Source: Deuterostichococcus epilithicus (lineage: Eukaryota; Chlorophyta; Trebouxiophyceae; Prasiolales; Stichococcaceae). Taken from it: a stretch of 64,000 nucleotides of DNA. Location: the NCBI GenBank assembly GCA_033439295.1, contig JAVTLE010000008.1, forward strand, positions 1,240,001 to 1,304,000. Reading direction: 5' to 3'. The number at the start of each line of letters is the position of its first letter. Position 1 is the stretch's first letter. The notes under the pieces were generated by a model, which was not told where the DNA came from, did not search any database, and saw nothing but the letters and a program-made list of their open reading frames with translations. Shown one piece after another: positions 56,061 to 64,000 of the stretch. Made by a program: the position numbers and the translations under genes.

Positions 56061-59000
56061 TTAGTCTGCCTTGACACTGCAGATCAGACATTGTGGATCA
56101 GCCAAAGCACACATTTTTGTGCACTCTGCGGTCATGACGTGCCTTCAGCGAATACTCTGCAAATGCCCAGCACTGGAGCAGCGGACACGCACCTGTCGTA
56201 GATCATGTATGTGAACCACAGGGAACACCTGCACGACGCAGGACGTTCCTCAGGGGTTGAGGTCTGGCGAGTGTTGGGCAGTCCTTCCATACCGTGCCAC
56301 AGCAGGACCAAGGTACTGTCGCACACAGACGAAAGAACAGAAGGTTCGAAGAAAGTGGGTCTCACAGGAAGCCGATGGTGCCGAAGCCCAGGTAGATGCC
56401 CCACACCATGACGGCGGTGTAGGTCAGGTACAGCATGATGGACAGCGTGCCGGACAGCAGGTGCAGCGTGTTGAAAAGGAAGCCCAGCGAGTAGAGGAAG
56501 ATGTAAAAGGCGACGCTGCCGCCGCGGATGAAGGAGCGCCACCTGCCACGGGGCATGTAACAAAACATATAACAGCAGTCGTCGCATGTTGCAGGGCGGC
56601 CGCAGAGAAGCAGACAGCGAAATCTGCGCCAGGGTGACTTGACGGGCGCCGAGCGAGAGGGGACACAAATGCAAATGCCGTGCTGGGTGAGTCGCACAAT
56701 CAGTCCAGGTTGCACTCGGAGCATCTCACTTGCATGCTGCAAGCAGCTCTGAAGCTCTGGCATGCCGATGGTCGGTCCAGAATATGCATCACGGGAACGT
56801 TCAGGGCAGGGGACAGGGGCCGTGACTCACCACCAGAGGTAGTCCTCAGCGCACAGCTGGACGTAGGTGCACACGATGGACACCTCGATGGTGATGACCG
56901 TGGTGAGGATGCCTACCAGGAAGAGGAACCCAAAGATCTGCGAGTCGGAAAATTGACAAAAAGTCAAAATTAGAAATCAACATAGCTGCAGCCACTGCGG
57001 CGATGCGGCATGGCAACACAGGGGAGCAAGGCAGGGAAAGAGTGGCCAGAAACTCACGTAATAGAAGTAGCTGTAGCACACAAACAGACACGATGTTAGT
57101 CCGAGAAGAAGATGTCGAATCTGTGCATGCGGCGCCGGGGTGCGGTCATGCAACATGCATGAGAATGCATGAGAACGCATGAACACCTATTTGAGACGCA
57201 ACTACCACCCACCCCTGCCAGATGCTCGTCATCGCAAAGTACAGCTCCACGAAGATGGTGCCAAAGGGCAGCAGGCCGGCGGCCAGGAAGAGCACCGCGG
57301 GATGACTGGCCCAGTGAGGCGGCGGGATGTGACGCGGGATCTGGTTCGTCCGCGTCGGATACTGCTTCACCTCTTGCCTTGCCGCCAGCAGCCCGCCTGG
57401 GTTTTAAACACATGCAGACTGAAAGTCGTCGGCTTCCTTGTCGAGCCGGAGCTGGCTGCTTGTCACCTCGCAGATGCACTTAATCGACTGTCGCCATGTC
57501 ATTAACATGCCACAGCGCTGTGCTGAGTGCTGGTTCAGAGTTGCTGCAAGCGCACCCGAGTAGCAGAGGGGGATGGAGACGATGAACCACAGGGAGACAA
57601 GGGAGAAGAAGGCGCCGAGTGGGATGGCGCCGGAGCTGCCCGTGTGCCAGATCAGCAGGTTGAGCACCTGTTTGGCCGGCGGTATTGAGGCTCAGTGGGA
57701 TCGAGAAGTTGAAGGAAGTGTCAAGGCGTGACCACAGCAGAAGCAGCTGTGGCCAACGTGCTATGGCAATGCTCGATTAGTTGCGGGTTCAGGCTACGGA
57801 GGGGGCGCAACACGATCAAAAGACGCACCGTCAGCACGCCCAGCGAGACGCCAGGGAAGTAGCAGCTGACGCGCCAGCAGACGTTGTACCAGCCCTCGTA
57901 GGAGCGGTTGATGAGGCCCCACAGGTAGACCGCGGCGTAGCCGGCGGCGATGGCCAGCAGCAGGTACATCACCAGCAGTGCCGTCAGCAGCGCGCCGCGC
58001 GACGCCGGCGACAGGAAGCCTGCATGACAGGAAGCCTGCAAAGCCTGCGGCGACAGGAGGCCGGCGACAGGAAGCATGCGGTGCAGCGTGCAAGCCTCGA
58101 GGCTGTCGACCGAGAGGCGTAGGCAGCGGCCTCCTTCAAGAGCAGACAAGCGGCATCCAGCAAGCTTTTGTCGGACCTCGATCGGCCTTCAGCAGGGCGC
58201 TATTGGCAATTCTGCACAGGGCCACCACGACTTGGTGAGCAAGACGCATGCGGAAGCGGGCAGCCAGCTCACCGAGGGCGGCGAACAGGAGGGTGATAAA
58301 GGCGGAGGTGCAGATCTGCACGCCAGAGCCCACTTCCACGCACAGCAGCAGGGGGTCCTTGGGCGTGCGGAACACATCGCCCGACAGCATCTTCCAGCCG
58401 CTCTCCTCAATGTCCGCCTGCTGGCCTGCACGCACGAGCATGCCGCGGCGGGGTGTCAGTCACTGTACGCGTGATGGTTGTTGCTCTGCGCCACAATAAA
58501 CTCCTAACTTCGTGGATGATCTCGCAAGAGGTTGGCTCGAAGAGCGAAAGATCCCATCTGAGGGGGTTGAAGCAGTGCGAAGCACCGCAGTCCATCCCAA
58601 GAATCAGGGTGGCACCAGCAAACAGCCCCCGCCTGCGGCTGAGTGAAGCGGTCCTGCCAAAGCGGCGCGCACCGCCGGAGTCGACGATGAGTGCCTCATA
58701 CTGTGCCAGGTCCTTGCGGATGGTGCGCATCATGATCATGGCCACGATGCAGGACATGACCACCACCACCATCATCGAGTTCAGGATGCTGAACCAGTGC
58801 ACCTGCAGGGGGGAGAGAAGGCCTCTGCCTCAGCTGCATGTCCAGGCCACTCCACACGCTGCATTGCTCTGCTGCAAGGCGCATCTCAGCCGTGTGCAGG
58901 ATTCGGGGAGCATCACGGGCAGGGGCCCCACACATGGCAGAGCACGTCATGCATGCTCTGTCATGTCAACATTTCGTTCTGCAAGTTGGATACAAGTACG

Positions 59001-61315
59001 GATGCGCACCCGGCCGCCGGGCATTTTGAGGTATGCGTCCCAGCGCGAGGACCACGCAATGGTGCTCTCCTCCCAGAACACATCGTACGTATACGTGATC
59101 TTGGCGCCTGGTGCACAGCGGGCTCAGACTTTCAATCACCAGCTCAGGTCCGCGCTTTGTGTCATCAAATTCTGTTTTGGACAGGTGTTCCTGACGAGAC
59201 GTCTCCACAGTGGGACGGCGCACGCCGAGCTCGTGGCCGACTTGCTCACACAGCGCATGAGAGGCCCTGTTGTGGAGGCAGGGGGGTTCAGAATGCGCAC
59301 CCTTGGTGACCTCCATGGGCTTGGGGGCATCCGGGTCGTCGGGGCTCATGGGGCAGGGAATGTCCTCCAGCCGGCCGCCCGGGTTGCGGTGGATGGAGCA
59401 GGGCACCACCTCGAAGCCCACCACCATGTACCTGCCATCACGTGGCAGGCGCACCACATCAGACCGCTGCTTCCAGCGACAGCCCCCAGCCAGAGACCCC
59501 CAGCCGGCGACAGACAAAGGGCCGCGGTAGCTCGTTCCGTCTTCCCCTTTCCGCCGGCACGGTTGCAAGGGGGCAGATACAGGCTCCGCAACTTCGAAAA
59601 ATGACCCCAAGGCAACATCTTTCCGTTGGCCTGCAGTACAAGCCAAGATGGTCCATGTGTGTAAGCGCGTTGTTTGGGAGAGCCGCACCGCGCGCCTCAA
59701 AACGTGCGCACTAGATTGCCTCCAGCAGCTTGAGCACCATGACAGGCGGCACCCCGCTGCACAGGGGCTCGTGCGACTGTGCGCTGCAGCCACTCACATG
59801 GGGGTCTCCTTGCCGGTCACGCGCGGCGGCGGCGGCGGCGGGCGCTTCTTGCCCCACAGCGCCCTCAGCTGGCGGCCATTCACGGAGGGCGCCGACACGC
59901 CGTCCACCGAGTCAGCGCCCTGCAGCTTCCTCGCGCCGCCCTGCGCACATGCCACATGGTGCAGCCTGGATGCATGATAGGCTGGGTCAACAAGACACGA
60001 CGCGCATGCTGCTTCGTGCCAGGCAGCACAGGGCGCCTGTTGGCTGTTGCAGTCAGCGACCTTGTTGCTGCAGGCTGCACCTCGTATCCACCTGATCACA
60101 GGCCTCCATGCACTCAACGCTTGAACTGCAATATTCTTCATGGAGCGCAATACTGGGCGCAAGGGCAGCGGAGGCGCAGCACCTCGACGACGGAGGCGGC
60201 CTCCATTTCCTCAAAGCGCTTGCGCGCCCGCGTGTACTGCCCGTTGGTCTTGTACACCAGGACCTTGAACATGAGGTGGTTGTTCACGAAGTGGCGGTCG
60301 TCGGCCCAGAAGCCCAGGTCGAAGCCCGGCCGCACGGACTCTGGGCCCCGCTCCAGGTCGTACGTCGTGATCGGCAGGTTGTCCAGGATCAGCCGCACCC
60401 TGTACCGCTGCTCGATCTTGGTCTTCAGGTCCTGTTGGCGGGTTAGTACCAGAAGGTCATCATGCACGCACGCTCTGGGGGTGCTGTGCTCGTGCTCCGA
60501 GTAGGAAGCGGCTGCTTGGCGCCAAATGCAGACAGCCGCGGTCATCGGCGCGGCACACGACATGCATGCCATGCAGTGGGTGTGCCGTTGCGAGCTCGCA
60601 GGTGTCGACAAGGCTGCAGAGCCGAATTCCCACCCCAAAGTATGCACACCTCTGACTCATCCTCCGTCAGCGCCTGGGCATAGCCCGCCGGCTTGCAAAC
60701 TGTCTTGGTCTTCTCGTCGACCTGCGGCGTGACGAGCGAGGCTGGTCAGGGGGCCTCTGCAGTGCCTTTCCCGACAATGCCAACTCCCCGTGTAGCACAG
60801 ACAAATTGCATGCGCGCCTGCACGGCTCTACACAGCAACGCAGCTCACCTTCATGGTGAAATTGTACGGCGAGTTCTCGATGCGGGAGCCCATCAGAATG
60901 GTGCCTGGGTTGATCGAGCCCAGGGAGCTGCGGATGCCCTCCGGCGGCCAGCAGAAGGGCAGCGAGTAGTAGTCGAATGGCAATTCCGTCTCTGGCGATA
61001 TGAGCGAGTTGACGTCCGCTGCAGGTTGAGCACATGGTCCGTCAGGTGAGCGTTGCGTTGGCATGGTCGGGGGCTACAAACGCAAGCTGCGGGCTTTCTA
61101 GATGGACATTGTGTCATGGCCACTGGCGGGTGTGCAACGGTGGAAGGGTGATTGCGAGACCACGAGCACGTACCCTGCACATGCTGACCGTACGAGAACT
61201 CCCGAGGGTATGTTCCTGGCAGGTAGTATGCTGACGCCCCCAGCAGTAGGCTGCAGGCGACCGCGAGCCCCGCCGCTAGCTTGAGCATCTGCGCGCCCCA
61301 AGGCAGCACGGTCAT
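56061..61315 (-). CDS. TM9SF: Transmembrane 9 superfamily (nonaspanin) protein
   Basis: Golgi/endosomal nine-helix protein with a large lumenal N-terminus, involved in sorting and retention of other membrane proteins. Signal peptide [20 protein letters not shown] then [15 protein letters not shown]; start at 61315. Lumenal exons: [117 protein letters not shown]. Membrane part: [151 protein letters not shown] and LGFGTIGFL. The last exons splice in phase to [13 protein letters not shown] at 56061, the conserved C-terminal Golgi-retention motif KxD. All family landmarks are in order across about 18 exons. Confidence 0.95.
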
Positions 61316-62380
61316 GATGCTTACCGATCGCTGATCGACCGATCTGCAGCCGGCTTTGACGCAGCGCTTTTCTCGTATAGCAGGCGTGTGCGGTCGGATG
61401 ATTTGCGGGTGAATGTCCTTGACTTTGGCTCATAAATACCTTGTGTGATCTTTGAAGTCAGAGCGGGGTTGCGGCGTGCCCAGCGTCGCCTAGCTCAACA
61501 CCGGCAACCAAGCAGCTACGGGCGGCCAGCAGCTCGGCCGCGCCCTGCGAGACGACATGTGCAAACGTGGTGCATTTGATCTACGTGCCAGAGATTGCCT
61601 CTTCCCTGATCTGCACTGGCAGATTCAGGCCACTGGCTGGGCACGCATCCAAAGGTCGAGCTGGCCAATTGTTTCGTGCGAGGTGGACTGCAGGTGCGAC
61701 GTCGTGCGGCTGAAGGGACACACCAGGCTCTACTGCTCGTTGGACACTCTGCTACAAGATATGTCTCGTCGCCCACATCGCCACTGGCGTCACGATTATC
61801 TCCTGCTGCAGTGCACTTCGCCGAGCACCCCTTGCGTCAACCTGTCTGAGTGGCTGCAGCACAGCAGACCAGTACAGCTTTTTGCAGCAAAGGGGGCATG
61901 GCCGTACCGCCCCCTGGAAACCCCGATCGCGGTTGAGAATTCGTGACATTCGCAAGCGAATGGGACCCCCGGAACCGGCGGATCATTCCGCGGCAAGCCA
62001 CTGCCTTCACCTCAGGCAACTGTATTGAGGCAGTGTCGGGCTCGAAGGACTTCATCCTTCCTCTCTTTCCCTTTCCTGTCAGTGACGGTCGAGCCTCTAT
62101 CATCCAGCAGTCTGGCTCAGTCTATTGCAGTCTGTACACACCCTGATTGCGCACTGTCGTCTCAACAAAACAGCTTAAACACGATAACAATTAATAGCGG
62201 TATCAAAAGCCATTTGAAAACGAAGCAGCTCTAGATAGATGTGCAGTAATCTTCTCCCTGTTGTGGAATGTGTCTTTTGCCTCCTACTGCATATCCTGTG
62301 AGCCTGATGCCAGGGCGCCGGCAGAGCCATGGCGCCCGCTGGCGTGCGACTCGAAGGACGGAACATTGTTTTTGAAGTTG
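61316..62380. other. Intergenic region, CDF transporter to TM9SF
   Basis: About 1.07 kb between two minus-strand genes. A plus-strand frame from 61557 to 61946 (129 codons, ATG start) is open but Cys/His/Trp-rich and unlike known proteins. The right part (62100-62240) is AT-rich, as expected for the CDF 3' UTR. No repeat or RNA gene seen. Confidence 0.4.
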
Positions 62381-64000
62381 TCATGCGGCTCGTTCAGGCT
62401 GCGTCCCTGGAGTAGGTTTCGTTCCGTTTTGTGTTCCGGTTCGTCTGCAGAGCAAGGGCCCACTGGTGGAGATCCAGCAGTGACAACAACAGGTTGTGCT
62501 ATCGTTAAGTCGGTGCTCACCTCGTTCCGAGTAGTCAACGTGCACGAAACATCTGCAAGAGAAGCGCAGGTGCAGCTGCATGTCAGCGTTGCCAATCGCA
62601 ACTGCTCCCACAAAGCGCAATGTCACGGACAATCGATCTGGATGTCACGAGCACAAGAGGACATGAGCAATCACTTCGGCTCTTACCGCTCGACGTCTTC
62701 AAGCGCCTCGATCTGCGCATAGTGGGTGGGAAGCAGCTCAATCAACACGCTATTTGACAACACATCAAAGGTCATCCTTCCAATGGTATGCAGAAACGCA
62801 GAGAGATTGAGGCTTCGCAGACACACCTTATGCTGGAGGCTGAGTGCAATGTCATGCGACTCCTGTACTGTCATGGACGCTGGGAGGATTACCTCCAGCT
62901 CCACTAAATACCTGCGCCGGGGCACAGGCACAGACATGTCCCAGATCTTTGGCGCCAAAGATGCTGCTTCGGTCCATGGCGGGTCAGCCATGCAATGCCC
63001 TGGAGTTCTGGCCGCACCTCTGGCCGAAGTGGTACCTGGAGAAGAGTGCATTGCGTCAACTGATAGCACGAACACTGAGTGGAAGCACCAACGACAAGTT
63101 CACAGGGCAGCACATACGCTCGGAGCTCGTCAAGCTTCATCTTCTCATCGTGCATGTTGGCCAGGCTCTGCAGAAATTCCAGGTACTCTTCTGGTGCACC
63201 CCTGCCAACCTGCACCACAGAGTGGCTCTTGATACGGCCTTCACAACACATAGATGTCGAAAAAGCAACGTTTCACCATGCACGTGCACGAGGTCAAAAC
63301 AGCAGCTCCGCACCATCAAGTTTATTTGCTCTGTGCCAATTTCCGTCCAGCACCAGACGATGTACGCGCTGAGCAGCACAGCCCCGACTGGATCAACCCA
63401 CCACAGGTCGCTGCAGATGCACGAGAACCTATCAGTGTCTCTTTCCAATGTGATGACCGGTATCCATGGCGGGGCGCATGTGGGCCTATGCCATGAGCAG
63501 TGCGGAGCCTTCACATGAGGGCCTATGCTATGAGCAGTGCGGAGCCCTACCTGTGCCAGGTTGCGACGGCGGCCGTTAAAATTGCGCAAGTGTTGGAAAG
63601 CACATCATTGCGGTGGTCCTCTGACAGCGCAGCGATTGACGGCGAGCGCTTGGCATATGCTATGCAATACAAATACAGCAGCACCTTGACACCTGTGCTC
63701 GACGAGGGGACATTCAATTATCGCACCACGGCTTTGACCCCAGCCAAGGAGCAACCAGCTGTGTGGGACCGTGAGGAGGTCGCGCCTGTGGCAGCGCCCA
63801 GAACAATATACGTGGCCACGTCCATGCCGATGTGGGGCAGGACACCTGAAAAGTAGTAAAACGTGTGCCGATGGACCGATGGGAACACAAGCTAGAAGCA
63901 GGTCAATTTCACGCGCATTGCAGACCCCCTCACCATGTTGCCAGAAGTCCCACAGCGTCTCCAACGACGCGCGTATCACCTGCGCCCAGCACAGTAGTCT
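62381..64000 (-). CDS. Cation diffusion facilitator, Mn-type (5' end beyond window)
   Basis: Exports divalent metal, probably Mn2+, from the cytosol into an organelle or out of the cell. Visible exons, 5' to 3': IRASLETLWDFWQHGE (about 63975), YCIAYAKRSPSIAALSEDHR with NDVLSNTCAILTAAVATW (about 63700-63555), CSDLWWVDPVGAVLLSAYIV and WTEIGTEQINLMVRS (about 63425-63310), GRGAPEEYLEFLQSLANMH and LDELRAYVL (about 63220-63110), RRRYLVELEVILPASMTVQE with SHDIALSLQHK (about 62925-62825), IEALEDVER (about 62710), and FVHVDYSERGEHRLND (62560 on). The helix-5 site reads DHRND, a DxxxD as in Mn-type plant MTP8-11, not HxxxD as in Zn types. The C-terminal cytosolic domain is complete. The last ~35 residues are Cys/Thr-rich read-through and could instead be replaced by another exon. 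The N-terminal helices lie right of the window. Confidence 0.85.
63482..63546. repeat. 28-bp direct repeat, period 37
   Basis: Two copies that begin GGGCCTATG and end GCAGTGCGGAGCC (63482-63509 and 63519-63546), differing at one base. They lie in an intron of the cation diffusion facilitator gene, immediately beside the splice donor on the minus strand. Confidence 0.9.

Noticed and set aside
58453-59604. A 383-codon plus-strand open frame
   Set aside because: It lies antisense to TM9SF exons that match the family throughout. High GC content keeps the opposite strand open.
1-64000. CRISPR arrays, operons with ribosome binding sites, or phage-like modules
   Set aside because: The genes have introns, lack ribosome binding sites and match eukaryotic families. 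No regularly spaced repeats were seen.

Overview
This window reads as nuclear DNA from a GC-rich unicellular green alga, most likely trebouxiophyte-like; the lineage is inferred from gene content and style, not proven. Almost every gene is broken into short exons of about 50-250 bases. Introns are GT-AG, with donors mostly of the form G|GTGCGT or G|GTGAGT and acceptors ending TGCAG. Several products point to the green lineage: BIN4 of the topoisomerase VI complex, a plant-type VPS3, a plastid-targeted protein and a plant-type CENP-C motif. The sequence is draft quality. It has N bases at 7421, 10351, 42914 and 42950-42953, and two apparent single-base losses in an EF-hand gene near 52.13 and 52.47 kb. 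I found no rRNA, tRNA, CRISPR array, transposon or viral gene.

Layout, left to right: Ap4A phosphorylase (-) and a full-length ALKBH8-type tRNA wobble-uridine enzyme (+) diverge at about 1.6-2.0 kb. A CORVET subunit VPS3 (+) follows at 6.6-13.0 kb and converges on the N-terminal acetyltransferase NAA10 (-). BIN4 (-) and heme A synthase COX15 (+) diverge at about 18 kb. Class I fructose-bisphosphate aldolase (-) and a small P-loop kinase (+) diverge at about 24.3 kb, followed by a small undescribed ubiquitin-like protein (-). The 26-34 kb stretch holds an Mpv17/PMP22 protein (-), a calcineurin-B/CBL-like EF-hand protein (+), and three weak or unrecognised genes. A secreted GH127 beta-L-arabinofuranosidase (-) spans 33.2-38.7 kb and diverges from the splicing factor SPF27/BCAS2 (+). 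CENP-C (+) follows at 42-45 kb, then a DUF1295 steroid-reductase-like membrane enzyme (-), an AAAP amino-acid transporter (-), an EF-hand protein (+), the clamp-loader subunit CTF8 (-), a plastid-type membrane protein (+), a TM9SF nonaspanin (-), and a Mn-type cation diffusion facilitator (-) cut off by the right edge.

The genes are ordinary housekeeping genes in a compact arrangement of alternating strands, with repeated head-to-head pairs 0.33-0.6 kb apart. They cover tRNA modification, endomembrane traffic, chromosome biology (BIN4, CENP-C, CTF8), mitochondrial heme A and plastid/cytosolic metabolism. They do not form one pathway. For nine genes I could phase every exon junction: APA, NAA10, SPF27, Mpv17, CBL-like, CTF8, the plastid protein, the P-loop kinase and the UBL protein. 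For the others, exon cores are secure but some junctions and start codons are not. The most novel items are the ubiquitin-like protein, the one-piece ALKBH8, the BIN4 with a histone-H1-like tail, a duplicated exon start inside VPS3 and a probable GC-AG intron.
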